Assembly: GCA_015067935.1 (NCBI GenBank)
Contig: SVLL01000011.1
Coordinates: 1 to 39,481, forward strand
DNA length: 39,481 bases
Direction of reading: 5' to 3'
Source: Oscillospiraceae bacterium
Lineage (GTDB): Bacteria > Bacillota > Clostridia > Oscillospirales > Oscillospiraceae
The notes beneath the pieces were generated by a model, which made no database searches, was not told the origin of the DNA, and saw nothing but the letters and a program-made list of their open reading frames with translations. This document shows positions 8,234 to 15,202 of the stretch, one piece after another; the first letter of the stretch is position 1, and each line of letters starts with the position of its first letter. Position numbers and translations under genes: made by a program.

Positions 8234-8266
8234 AAAAAAAGAGATCTGCCCGCAGCAGATCTCTTT
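8234..8266 (-). terminator. Terminator after DUF212 gene
   Basis: Perfect 12-bp stem AAAGAGATCTGC / GCAGATCTCTTT around CCGCA, with a T run on the minus strand (8234-8240), directly after the minus-strand gene ending at 8270. Confidence 0.85.
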
Positions 8267-8269
8267 CGT

Positions 8270-8719
8270 TCAATTGAATACCAGAAAATACATAAGCAGC
8301 GCATTGGCAATGCCGATGGTTATGCCGGCAACGACCTGCAGAGGTGTGTGACCTACCAGCTCCTTTAAATCCACCGGCTTGCCGGTTTCGATGGATTTCA
8401 GCAACTCATTGAGCACCTCGGCGTGCCGACCGGTTTCCCGACGGACACCGGTGGCATCGTGGCAGACAATGACTGCCAGAATACCGGTGATGGCAAACTC
8501 CACACTGCCAAAGCCAAAGCTGAGTCCGCACATCATAGCCAACGAGGAAACGGTTGCGGAGTGACCGCTGGGCATACCGCCGTCACCATACATACGCTCA
8601 AAATCCAGCTTTTTATAGATAATCAGGTGTATGATCGTCTTGAGAACCTGGGCGATAAACCAAGAGCCAAGACTGGTAAGAAGAAATGGGTTCGTAAAAA
8701 AGTCTTTCAGCCAATCCAT
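8270..8719 (-). CDS. DUF212 / YuiD-like divergent PAP2 family membrane protein
   Basis: 149 residues with about four hydrophobic segments. The motif YGDGGMPSGHSATVSSLA (about 43-60) and the later HDATGVRRETGRHAEVLN (~88-105) are the hallmarks of DUF212, a divergent group related to acid phosphatase/vanadium haloperoxidase (PAP2) enzymes. SGH and the later Asp/Arg residues could form a phosphatase site, but no reaction is established for this group. Length is normal. It is a single-gene unit with its own promoter and terminator. Confidence 0.88.
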   Translation of the reverse strand: MDWLKDFFTNPFLLTSLGSWFIAQVLKTIIHLIIYKKLDFERMYGDGGMPSGHSATVSSLAMMCGLSFGFGSVEFAITGILAVIVCHDATGVRRETGRHAEVLNELLKSIETGKPVDLKELVGHTPLQVVAGITIGIANALLMYFLVFN

Positions 8720-8752
8720 AGCATTTCTATCCTTGTCTTTGTTTTCTATCCT

Positions 8753-8781
8753 ACTATAGCAGATTTTTTGCTTATTGGCAA
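8753..8781 (-). promoter_or_regulatory. Promoter of DUF212 gene
   Basis: Minus-strand TTGCCA (8776-8781), 17-bp spacer, TATAGT (8753-8758), about 35 bp upstream of the start codon. Confidence 0.65.
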
Positions 8782-8804
8782 GGAGTATTTATTTCCACAT
8801 AAAA

Positions 8805-8832
8805 AACAGCCACCCCGATTGGGATGACTGTT
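8805..8832 (-). terminator. tRNA-Asp terminator, distal copy
   Basis: As minus-strand RNA: AACAGUCAUCCC / GGGGUGGCUGUU around AAUC, 12 pairs with two G-U wobbles, followed by a long U run. Third and last copy of the tRNA-Asp terminator. Confidence 0.75.
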
Positions 8833-8847
8833 TATGGCGACCCGGAA

Positions 8848-8927
8848 CGGACTCGCTTTTCTGCGGAAAAGCCACGCCGGTTGCAACAGTCCACCGGACT
8901 GTTGCCAAGAGCCGGCTTTCGAGTCCG
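8848..8927. repeat. 80-bp palindromic element, copy A
   Basis: Outer arms CGGACTCG / CGAGTCCG with nested inverted repeats: GCCGG/CCGGC and a strong central hairpin GCAACAGTCC-ACC-GGACTGTTGC. One outer arm coincides with the T-arm sequence of tRNA-Asp. Confidence 0.85.
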
Positions 8928-8944
8928 CTCCTTGCGCATAAAGA

Positions 8945-8972
8945 AACAGCCACCCCGGTTGGGATGACTGTT
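8945..8972 (-). terminator. tRNA-Asp terminator, middle copy
   Basis: Same hairpin as the other two copies, here with loop AACC; the following U run is shorter (UUUCUUU). Confidence 0.65.
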
Positions 8973-8986
8973 TTGGCGACCCGGAA

Positions 8987-9066
8987 CGGACTCGCTTTTC
9001 TGCGGAAAAGCCACGCCGGTTGCAACAGTCCACCGGACTGTTGCCAAGAGCCGGCTTTCGAGTCCG
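8987..9066. repeat. 80-bp palindromic element, copy B
   Basis: Appears identical to copy A at 8848-8927, with the same outer arms and central hairpin. The conservation suggests recent duplication or gene conversion. Confidence 0.85.
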
Positions 9067-9083
9067 CTCCTTGCACACAAAAA

Positions 9084-9111
9084 AACAGCCACCCCGATTG
9101 GGATGACTGTT
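9084..9111 (-). terminator. tRNA-Asp primary terminator
   Basis: Begins 4 bp after the tRNA CCA end on the minus strand. Hairpin AACAGUCAUCCC-AAUC-GGGGUGGCUGUU followed by UUUUU. Confidence 0.82.
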
Positions 9112-9115
9112 TATT

Positions 9116-9192
9116 TGGCGACCCGGAACGGACTCGAACCGTCGACCTCCAGCGTGACAGGCTGGCGTGCTAACCGACTGCACCACCGGGCC
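9116..9192 (-). tRNA. tRNA-Asp (anticodon GTC)
   Basis: 77-nt cloverleaf on the minus strand. Acceptor GGCCCGG pairs with CCGGGTC (one G-U), discriminator G and encoded CCA. The anticodon loop CTGTCAC carries GTC; the T arm is GACGG-TTCGAGT-CCGTT. Only this copy is complete; the two downstream look-alikes contain just the 3' part. Confidence 0.97.
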
Positions 9193-9204
9193 AGAACAGT
9201 TGAA

Positions 9205-9233
9205 ATTATAACAGATAAATTTCCGTTTGTAAA
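9205..9233 (-). promoter_or_regulatory. Promoter of tRNA-Asp
   Basis: Minus-strand TTTACA (9228-9233), 17-bp spacer, TATAAT (9205-9210); the tRNA starts 13 bp downstream of the -10 box. Confidence 0.82.
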
Positions 9234-9254
9234 GAGGAAAAATGAAAAATGTTG

Positions 9255-9284
9255 AAAAATCCATCCCAAACGGGATGGATTTTT
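9255..9284 (-). terminator. Terminator of the sdpRI-like operon
   Basis: Perfect 13-bp stem AAAAATCCATCCC / GGGATGGATTTTT around AAAC, just past the stop of the SdpI-like gene. Confidence 0.85.
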
Positions 9285-9286
9285 GC

Positions 9287-9919
9287 TCAGATACCCTTGC
9301 GGTGCAGTATATAGGAATAGAGAAGTGGCACCAGAACCATTACAAGTACAACGGCAAAGAAGATCCAGAAGCCGCCGAAAAAGCCGGTGAGTATAAGCAA
9401 AAGACCGCAAATCGTCCAAAGCCAGCCGGCAAAGCGGTGGGTCCTGTTCCAGTTTTCTTCGCTGTCAAGCGTCCAGGGTATTTTAATGCCGATGGTGTAG
9501 TTTTGTTTGCATTTCGGCAGGTAATTGCCGACGATGGTGAGTACAAGACCGACCAATACGGGCATCACCACTTCCACCCGCACATTCTGACCCAATGCGA
9601 CCATATATACAATTATATGCAGCACAGTGGACAGAATAGGGATGATCCACAAAACCAAGTGTACAATCTTTTGGGGGTGATTGGCTTTCTTCGGGTCAGC
9701 ACCGGTACCCAATGTGCAAATCCATTGAAACGCCAGCATAATCAACGGCATACCAAACACAGAAAAGGCTTTGCTGCTCCAGCCGTCCACTTCGCCGTTG
9801 GCATTCCAATGGGAGGGGATCTGCTCCGGCAGCTGATTCCACAGCAATAAGCCTGCAAGAATCGGGAGCAATATCACCACAGAGGTGATAATCAGTACTT
9901 TCAAATTCTTCTTAACCAT
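9287..9919 (-). CDS. SdpI-like membrane protein (DUF1648 + SdpI)
   Basis: 210 residues with about six membrane spans. The first extracellular loop LPEQIPSHWNANGEVDGWSSK (residues ~30-50, split here by the family's PxHWN motif) is DUF1648. The C-terminal half with YTIGIKIPWTLDSEENWNRTHRFAG (around 143-167) is the SdpI signature. In Bacillus, SdpI gives immunity to the SdpC toxin and sequesters the repressor SdpR at the membrane. No toxin gene is seen nearby, so a general immunity or sensing role is inferred. It starts 1 bp after the upstream repressor gene, with AAAGGAG before the ATG. Confidence 0.9.
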   Translation of the reverse strand: MVKKNLKVLIITSVVILLPILAGLLLWNQLPEQIPSHWNANGEVDGWSSKAFSVFGMPLIMLAFQWICTLGTGADPKKANHPQKIVHLVLWIIPILSTVLHIIVYMVALGQNVRVEVVMPVLVGLVLTIVGNYLPKCKQNYTIGIKIPWTLDSEENWNRTHRFAGWLWTICGLLLILTGFFGGFWIFFAVVLVMVLVPLLYSYILHRKGI

Positions 9920-9920
9920 A

Positions 9921-10184
9921 TTATTCTCCTTTCAAACCGGTGAGCCAAAGCATAACCTCTTCCAGAACGGAGGTGTTCAGCTCATAGAAAATAAACTTGC
10001 CTTCCCGGGTATCCCGGATTAGATCCGCATCCTTCAGCACAGAAAGGTGTTTGGAAACAGCCGCACCGCTGACGGGGAAATTTTCCGAAATTTCCCCGGC
10101 GGACAGCCGCCCGGTTTTCAGCATATCCAAAATCTCTCTGCGAATGGGGTCGGATAAAGCCCGCAAGGTGTTTTGCATACTCAC
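9921..10184 (-). CDS. ArsR-family repressor (SdpR-like)
   Basis: 87-residue winged-helix regulator: RALSDPIRREILDMLKTG, then the recognition helix region VSGAAVSKHLSVLKDADLI, then the wing TREGKFIFYELN. No metal-binding Cys pair is visible, which fits the SdpR group over metal sensors. The GTG at 10184 is chosen: GGAAGG lies 7 bp upstream, whereas the alternative ATG at 10178 is 13 bp away. It forms an operon with the SdpI-like gene, and two inverted repeats that flank its promoter make autorepression very likely. Confidence 0.88.
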   Translation of the reverse strand: MSMQNTLRALSDPIRREILDMLKTGRLSAGEISENFPVSGAAVSKHLSVLKDADLIRDTREGKFIFYELNTSVLEEVMLWLTGLKGE

Positions 10185-10201
10185 AGTATCGCCTTCCTTT
10201 C

Positions 10202-10221
10202 ATTTAACCAATTGGTTAAAT
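10202..10221. promoter_or_regulatory. Operator O1 of sdpR-like gene
   Basis: Perfect 20-bp palindrome (half-site ATTTAACCAA / TTGGTTAAAT) just downstream of the -10 box, covering the likely transcription start. A bound ArsR-type dimer here would block initiation. Confidence 0.8.
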
Positions 10222-10223
10222 AT

Positions 10224-10252
10224 AGAATAGCACAAGAAAACCGTCTTGTCAA
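10224..10252 (-). promoter_or_regulatory. Promoter of sdpRI-like operon
   Basis: Minus-strand TTGACA (10247-10252), 17-bp spacer, TATTCT (10224-10229). Confidence 0.82.
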
Positions 10253-10256
10253 GAGC

Positions 10257-10278
10257 CATTTAACTAAAAAGTTAAATG
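10257..10278. promoter_or_regulatory. Operator O2 of sdpR-like gene
   Basis: Inverted repeat CATTTAACT-AAAA-AGTTAAATG just upstream of the -35 box. It shares the ATTTAAC half-site with O1; the centres are about 56 bp apart, close to five helical turns. Confidence 0.72.
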
Positions 10279-10296
10279 TTTTTTTGTCGGACATAA

Positions 10297-10329
10297 AAAA
10301 CGATGCTTGGAATTTCCAAGCATCGTTTT
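10297..10329 (-). terminator. Terminator of the pot operon
   Basis: A near-perfect 33-bp palindrome (AAAACGATGCTTGGAA, one T, then its complement) with a T run on the minus strand. It lies 4 bp past the stop of potCD. Confidence 0.85.
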
Positions 10330-10332
10330 AGT

Positions 10333-12357
10333 TTATTCTTTTGGCCTCCGCTTCTTGCCGGTGAACATCAGCACCGTCGCGGTGCCTACAAAAATCACAC
10401 CGATGATGATATACGGCACAGCCGAAGGAGCTTGCTCTGTATCGGTGCTGTCAGAGATCTTTGTCGCCTGTTGATACAGATTTTCCATGTACCGGGACAG
10501 ATCCTCGGACAGATAGGCATAGGCAGTGCCCTTTTCCAGTACCTCGTCATCAGGATAGACGATCTCACTCTCAGCAAGATAATCTTCCATATAGTCCTTG
10601 GCAGCGGAAATGGGGGAGGCATAGCAGATATAATCCATATTGGCACCGGAGATTTCCGGGTCGCTCAGGAAATTGATAAATGCCTCAGCAGCAGCCTTTT
10701 CTTGGCAGCCCTTGGGGATGCACATAGCATCGGTAAACAGGTTGAAGCCCTGATCCTCCGGCAGATAGAATGCCAGATTTTCATTTTCCTCCATCATCAG
10801 CATACAGTCACCGGCGTAGTAGGGGGCGATCCAAGCCTCCTCATTTTGCATGGTGGCGTAAATCTGATCCATTACATACTGCTGCACCAAAGGTCTTTGC
10901 TGGGCCAGCTTATCGGCACAAGCCTGCAGCTCTGTCTTGTCCATGGTGTTCAAGTCATAGCCCAGCAGGAGCTGCGCAATACCCAGAGCATCCCGGGAAT
11001 TGTCGATCATCAGGATCTTGCCTGCGTAATCCTCGTCCCAAAGCACGCCCCAGCCTTGACTTACCACATCTGCTTCGTCCACATACTGGGTGTTATACAG
11101 AATGCCCACAGTGCCCCAAGTATAGGGAACGGTGTACTCCTGGGTGGGATCAAAGGCGGGATTTTTGAACTGTTCATCCACAAATTCAAAGTTGGGGATG
11201 TTGCTGTAGTCCAGCTTTTCCAGCATATCCTCTGCGATCATCCGATCGATCATATAGTCCGACGGAATAATCACATCCACGCTGATGCCGCCGTTTTTCA
11301 GCTTAGAGTACAGCACCTCGTTGGATTCGTAGGTGGAGTAATTGACCTTGATACCGGTTCTTTCCTCGAATTCGGCGATAATGTCCATAGTATCATCCGT
11401 GCCGTCAGCGATGTTCATACCCCAGTTGTACACATTTATGGTTACCTGATCCCGCTTTTGACCGAAGATCAGCCAGCAACAGCCAATGACCAACGCAAGC
11501 ACCAGCGCGCCTGCAATACAACGCTTGGCAATCTGCCAGCCCTTGGAAACGGGACGGGTATCCAGCTTTTTCTTCTCAGCGCGCAGCTGCATCAGATTGA
11601 TGCCTACCATCAGCACGGCGATCAGCAGGAACAGCAGGGTAAACATGGCATACACCTTGGGCGCAATGGGCTTTTTGGTGTAGGTATAGATTTCAACGGG
11701 CAATGTCACAAAGCCGGAGCCGGTGACAAAGTAGCTGATAACGAAATCGTCCAAGCTCATGGTGAAGGCCATAATGCCACCGGCCACGATGCCGGGCATA
11801 ATTTCGTGGAGCGTAACCTTGAAGAAGGCCTGCACCGGGGTGCAGCCCAAGTCCATGGCAGCATCGGTCAGGGAACGGTCCATCTGTTGCATTTTGGGCA
11901 TTACATTGAGTATCACATAGGGAAGACCAAAGGTTACATGGGCAATCAGCAGCGTCCAGAAATTCAGGGATTCCCGCTGACCCAGCAGACCGCTGCCCAG
12001 AAATACAAACAGCAGGCTCAGGGATACACCGGTGACGATATCCGGGTTTGTCATGGGAATGTTGGTTAGGCTCATAACGAAATTCCGCATTCTGGGCTTC
12101 AGGCTGTGGATACCCACAGCGGCCATAGTACCCAGTGCCACGGAAATGCCGGTGGACAGCAGGGCAATCAGAATGGAGTTACCCAACAGACCCAGCAGGG
12201 TCTCATCCCGGAAAAGCTCGGCGTACTGATTCCAAGTGAAGCCTTCGAACCGGGTAATATCCTTACCGGAGTTGAAGGACGCGACGATCAGTACCGCCAT
12301 AGGGATATACAGGAAGATGAAAATCAGGATGGTGAGAAATTTGTTTGTGCTTTTCAT
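10333..12357 (-). CDS. potCD: Fused polyamine ABC permease/substrate-binding protein (PotC-PotD)
   Basis: 674-residue fusion. Residues 1-265 form a PotC-type permease with six spans and the coupling loop DAAMDLGCTPVQAFFKV (~165-181). A hydrophobic segment at ~279-297 replaces a signal peptide. Residues ~305-640 are a PotD-like periplasmic-type binding domain (VTINVYNWGMNIADG; later VPYTWGTVGILYNT and DNSRDALGIAQLLLG). A C-terminal span (~645-665) ends in KKRRPKE. Transport of spermidine/putrescine is inferred from family. Such fusions occur in some Firmicutes and would tether binding protein to channel one to one. The ATG overlaps the potB stop (ATGA), indicating coupling. Last gene of the operon. 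Confidence 0.93.
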   Translation of the reverse strand: MKSTNKFLTILIFIFLYIPMAVLIVASFNSGKDITRFEGFTWNQYAELFRDETLLGLLGNSILIALLSTGISVALGTMAAVGIHSLKPRMRNFVMSLTNIPMTNPDIVTGVSLSLLFVFLGSGLLGQRESLNFWTLLIAHVTFGLPYVILNVMPKMQQMDRSLTDAAMDLGCTPVQAFFKVTLHEIMPGIVAGGIMAFTMSLDDFVISYFVTGSGFVTLPVEIYTYTKKPIAPKVYAMFTLLFLLIAVLMVGINLMQLRAEKKKLDTRPVSKGWQIAKRCIAGALVLALVIGCCWLIFGQKRDQVTINVYNWGMNIADGTDDTMDIIAEFEERTGIKVNYSTYESNEVLYSKLKNGGISVDVIIPSDYMIDRMIAEDMLEKLDYSNIPNFEFVDEQFKNPAFDPTQEYTVPYTWGTVGILYNTQYVDEADVVSQGWGVLWDEDYAGKILMIDNSRDALGIAQLLLGYDLNTMDKTELQACADKLAQQRPLVQQYVMDQIYATMQNEEAWIAPYYAGDCMLMMEENENLAFYLPEDQGFNLFTDAMCIPKGCQEKAAAEAFINFLSDPEISGANMDYICYASPISAAKDYMEDYLAESEIVYPDDEVLEKGTAYAYLSEDLSRYMENLYQQATKISDSTDTEQAPSAVPYIIIGVIFVGTATVLMFTGKKRRPKE

Positions 12358-13172
12358 ACAACCACCCCTTCCTCGTCACCGCCGAAGCGGTTCATAAGAC
12401 CGGTGCAAAGGAACACCAGCACCATCAGCAAAAGGCTCAATGCAGCACCCAGATTGGGGTTGTTTGCCTGCTTGAACTGACGCTCGATAATGTCACCGAT
12501 CAGCACCGTATCCGGGCCGCCCAGCTTCAGGGAAATATAGAAGGTAGAAACGGCAGGCACAAATACCATGGTCATACCGGACAAAATGCCGGGCACCGAC
12601 AGAGGCAGAGCAACTCGCAGGAAGGTCTGCGCCGGCGTGCAGCCCAAATCTTCTGCCGCTTCGATCAGCCGGTTGTCGATTTTAACGATGATGCTGTAAA
12701 GGGGCAGGATCATATAGGGCAGATAGTTGTAGACCATACCCAACACCACAGCAGCGGGGGTGCGGATGAGCTGCAATCTGCCGATACCGATCCAATCCAG
12801 AAAATTATTGATGATACCCGTATCCTGCAGCAGACCCACCCACGCCAGCGTGCGCAGCAAAAAGCTCATGCACATAGGCAGCATAATGAGCATATACAGA
12901 ATCTTTTGGGCAGTTTTGCCCCGGTGGGCAATGTAATAGGCCACGGGATAACCCAGAATCAGGCAGATCACCGCAGAAACCAAGCTGTAAAGCACCGACT
13001 GCCCCAACACCGGCAGAAACTCGGACAAATGCATCAGATTGTCCAGCGTAAATTCTCCGGTTGCGGGATCTGTCAGGGCATAGTAAGCTACCACACCCAA
13101 GGGGATCAGGGTGAACACCACCATAAAGATGATGTAAGGCAGGCTCAGGTATGCAGACTTATTCCTCTTCAT
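12354..13172 (-). CDS. potB: Spermidine/putrescine ABC transporter permease PotB
   Basis: 272-residue permease with six predicted spans. The coupling loop is [20 protein letters not shown] (~180-199), followed by [21 protein letters not shown], typical of PotB. ATG at 13172 is preferred over 13181, because GGAGG lies 9 bp before the former and touches the latter. It overlaps the end of potA by 14 bp and runs into potCD by ATGA, so the three proteins are tightly coupled. Confidence 0.92.
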   Translation of the reverse strand: MKRNKSAYLSLPYIIFMVVFTLIPLGVVAYYALTDPATGEFTLDNLMHLSEFLPVLGQSVLYSLVSAVICLILGYPVAYYIAHRGKTAQKILYMLIMLPMCMSFLLRTLAWVGLLQDTGIINNFLDWIGIGRLQLIRTPAAVVLGMVYNYLPYMILPLYSIIVKIDNRLIEAAEDLGCTPAQTFLRVALPLSVPGILSGMTMVFVPAVSTFYISLKLGGPDTVLIGDIIERQFKQANNPNLGAALSLLLMVLVFLCTGLMNRFGGDEEGVVV

Positions 13173-14280
13173 CGGCTGCATCCTCCGTCAGCTCATCAAA
13201 CTCGGCAGAGTAGGAGCTGTAATCGCCAAACATACCGGAGTACTCACTCTTTTTCATAATATGGATGTCTTCCGGATTCAGACGAATACCGATGGTAGAG
13301 TCTACCGCACAATAGTCTGTAGACTGAATCAGCCACTTGAAACCCTTGAATTCTACGATAATATCATAGTTCAGGCCCTTGAAGGTAATATTGGTCACAG
13401 TACCGACCAGATGGCCCTCCTCGGGAGCGACAATATCAATGTCTTCAGGGCGGATGACCACATCCACCGGCTCGTTGGGCGCAAAGCCCTTGTCCACGCA
13501 CACAAAGGTGCGGCCGAAGAACTTGACCTTGAAATCCTCCAGCATAGTGCCGTCCAGAATGTTACTTTCGCCGATAAAGTCAGCGACAAAGGCGTTTTTA
13601 GGCTCGTTATAAATATCCTCAGGCTTGCCGATCTGCTGAATGCGGCCCTTGTCCATTACCACAACGGTATCGGACATAGAAAGTGCTTCCTCCTGATCGT
13701 GGGTAACATACACGAAGGTGATGCCGGTTTCTCGCTGAATACGCTTCAGTTCGTTCTGCATATCCTTGCGCAGACGCAGATCCAACGCCGCCAGAGGCTC
13801 GTCAAGCAGCAGAACCTTCGGCTCGTTGACCAGCGCACGGGCGATAGCCACGCGCTGCTGCTGACCGCCGGACAGGGACGCCACATTCCGGTGACCGTAG
13901 CCCTTCAGGCTGACGATCTCCAGCATACGGTTGACCCGTTCGTTGATTTCGTCCTTGGGGCATTTTGCTACCTTCAGACCGAATGCAATATTATCAAATA
14001 CATTCAGATGGGGAAACAGGGCATACCGCTGAAAGACCGTGTTGATCTGCCGGTCATAAGGCGGAACATCATTGATACACTTTCCATCAAAGGTCACCGT
14101 GCCGCTGGTCGGTGTCAAAAAACCGCCGATGATACGCAGCGTGGTGGTTTTGCCGCAGCCGGAAGGGCCTAGCAAGGTTAAAAATTCGTGATCGTTAATA
14201 TAGAGATTGATGCTGTCGAGAATACGCTCCCCGTCGAACTCCATGGTTAGATCCCGGAGCCTGATGAGTTCCTTGGACAT
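13159..14280 (-). CDS. potA: Spermidine/putrescine ABC transporter ATPase PotA
   Basis: 373-residue ATPase that powers the polyamine importer. Walker A GPSGCGKT is at 38-45, the ABC signature LSGGQQQR at 136-143, Walker B VLLLDE at 156-161, and the H-loop in [10 protein letters not shown] follows. The C-terminal ~130 residues ([19 protein letters not shown] onward) form the TOBE regulatory domain. GGGGGAGG precedes the ATG. First gene of the operon. The final residues are very acidic (DEEE end), an unusual but minor tail. Confidence 0.95.
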   Translation of the reverse strand: MSKELIRLRDLTMEFDGERILDSINLYINDHEFLTLLGPSGCGKTTTLRIIGGFLTPTSGTVTFDGKCINDVPPYDRQINTVFQRYALFPHLNVFDNIAFGLKVAKCPKDEINERVNRMLEIVSLKGYGHRNVASLSGGQQQRVAIARALVNEPKVLLLDEPLAALDLRLRKDMQNELKRIQRETGITFVYVTHDQEEALSMSDTVVVMDKGRIQQIGKPEDIYNEPKNAFVADFIGESNILDGTMLEDFKVKFFGRTFVCVDKGFAPNEPVDVVIRPEDIDIVAPEEGHLVGTVTNITFKGLNYDIIVEFKGFKWLIQSTDYCAVDSTIGIRLNPEDIHIMKKSEYSGMFGDYSSYSAEFDELTEDAADEEE

Positions 14281-14330
14281 TATCCTCCCCCGTTTCTGTA
14301 GAGATTTCTCGTCATAATATGACAGATATA

Positions 14331-14358
14331 ACTATATAATAAATTTTTCGGATGTCAA
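14331..14358 (-). promoter_or_regulatory. Promoter of the pot operon
   Basis: Minus-strand TTGACA (14353-14358), 16-bp spacer, TATAGT (14331-14336), about 50 bp upstream of potA. The intervening leader includes a short imperfect palindrome (CATATTATG at 14313-14321), which could be an operator; this is not established. Confidence 0.7.
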
Positions 14359-14400
14359 CGATTTTTCAAAATAAAAAGCTTAAATTTCTTCCAAATGCAG

Positions 14401-14429
14401 GTTTAACTTCCGTAAATTGGGTAATACTA
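14401..14429 (+). promoter_or_regulatory. Possible sigma-F-type promoter of spoIIQ-like gene
   Basis: GTTTA (14401-14405), 14-bp spacer, GGTAATACTA (14420-14429), which fits the forespore sigma-F consensus (GYATA, 14-16 bp, GGnnAnAnTR) at all but one base. No good sigma-A promoter is seen in this gap. The match is short, so the call is moderate. Confidence 0.42.
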
Positions 14430-14448
14430 GGCTTCGGAGGTGCTAATT

Positions 14449-15108
14449 ATGCGAAAGAAATTCAACTTCGGCCGGTTTCTCGCCGGAAAGGGCTACTACA
14501 TAGCCCTGATCCTGTGTGCAGTTGCCATCGGGATCTCCGGCTATATGTACTATCTTGCAGCAAACCAGCCAGACACACCTGAACCGGACGGAAACCAGAA
14601 TGTTTTAGCTCCCGGGGATGACATTCAGGCGGGGGCAACCCTGCCGGGTGGAGCAACCAAGCCCGGTACAAATCCTACCGAGCCGGTGAAGCGGCCCTAT
14701 CCCATCGGCAGACCCCTTTCCGGGGAAACCACCAAAGACTACGCCATGGACTGCCTGAGCTATAACGAAACCACCCGGGACTGGCGTGTTCACAACGGCA
14801 TTGACATTGCAGCCGATGCCGGAACCGCGGTCAAGGCAGCAGCGGCAGGTACGGTGTATTCCGTCTTTAAGGACGAAACCATGGGGTATACGGTGGTCAT
14901 CCGCCACGATGGGGGCTATGTGACCAAGTATGCCAGCCTTGACGAAAATGTGAAGGTCAAGGCAGGGGACACCGTGCAGATGGGGGATACCATCGGAGCC
15001 GTTGCCAATACGGCACTGCTGGAGAGTGCCCAAGGAGATCACCTGCATTTCTCCGTCACCTTTAACGATGTGCCTATGGACCCGGCATCTTTTCTTGCCA
15101 TGAATTAA
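14449..15108 (+). CDS. M23 metallopeptidase-like protein (SpoIIQ-like)
   Basis: 219 residues. A short basic N-terminus and one membrane span (~17-37) are followed by a Pro/Gly-rich linker (~40-85) and a C-terminal LytM/M23 domain. The zinc ligands are intact: HNGID gives His115 and Asp119, and GDHLH gives His198 and His200. This single-span plus M23 layout is that of SpoIIQ, the forespore half of the engulfment channel; in Clostridia SpoIIQ often keeps the zinc site that Bacillus lost. An ordinary cell-wall endopeptidase is the alternative. ATG 14449 is chosen over GTG 14440 because GGAGG (14436-14440) lies 8 bp before it. Its possible sigma-F promoter supports the sporulation role. Confidence 0.75.
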   Translation: MRKKFNFGRFLAGKGYYIALILCAVAIGISGYMYYLAANQPDTPEPDGNQNVLAPGDDIQAGATLPGGATKPGTNPTEPVKRPYPIGRPLSGETTKDYAMDCLSYNETTRDWRVHNGIDIAADAGTAVKAAAAGTVYSVFKDETMGYTVVIRHDGGYVTKYASLDENVKVKAGDTVQMGDTIGAVANTALLESAQGDHLHFSVTFNDVPMDPASFLAMN

Positions 15109-15134
15109 AATGCTTCATTTCTTTCCTCTTTGTT

Positions 15135-15162
15135 GGGGCGGCGTAAGCCGCCCCGGTTTTTT
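15135..15162 (+). terminator. Terminator of spoIIQ-like gene
   Basis: GGGGCGGC-GTAA-GCCGCCCC followed by GGTTTTTT. Confidence 0.88.
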
Positions 15163-15166
15163 ATAT

Positions 15167-15200
15167 AAAAAAGCGGACAGATCGAAATCTGTCCGCTTTT
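15167..15200 (-). terminator. Terminator of aspS
   Basis: 14-bp stem AAAAGCGGACAGAT / ATCTGTCCGCTTTT around CGAA with a minus-strand T run, 2 bp beyond the aspS stop. Confidence 0.88.
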
Positions 15201-15202
15201 CG

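Larger units (their letters stand above)
8835..8973 (-). repeat. Tandem copy 2 of tRNA-Asp 3' tail unit
   Basis: A 139-bp unit. On the minus strand it holds the terminator copy (8945-8972) and a palindromic element (8848-8927), then the last 21 nt of tRNA-Asp including CCA (8835-8855). The element's closing arm CGAGTCCG is also the first 8 nt of this tRNA-derived segment. It is nearly identical to the neighbouring unit at 8974-9115. Confidence 0.85.
8974..9115 (-). repeat. Tandem copy 1 of tRNA-Asp 3' tail unit
   Basis: A 142-bp unit directly downstream (minus strand) of the real tRNA-Asp. It holds the primary terminator (9084-9111), a palindromic element (8987-9066) and a 21-nt duplicate of the tRNA 3' end with CCA (8974-8994), which shares CGAGTCCG with the element's closing arm. 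Unit spacing measured between CCA ends is 142 and 139 bp. Confidence 0.85.

Noticed and set aside
9116-9192. Attachment site of an integrated element at tRNA-Asp
   Set aside because: The duplicated tRNA ends are only ~140 bp apart and enclose no integrase or cargo.
8746-9264. Several overlapping ORFs of 86-172 residues across the tRNA-Asp repeats
   Set aside because: They owe their length to the repeated tRNA tail and palindromes, run through tRNA-Asp itself, and have no ribosome sites.
10303-12069. 588-residue ORF antisense to potCD
   Set aside because: It is His/Gln-rich low-quality protein without motifs, produced by codon bias of the real gene on the other strand.
14281-14448. Riboswitch upstream of potA or the spoIIQ-like gene
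   Set aside because: The gap is short and AT-rich and no conserved aptamer motif was recognised.
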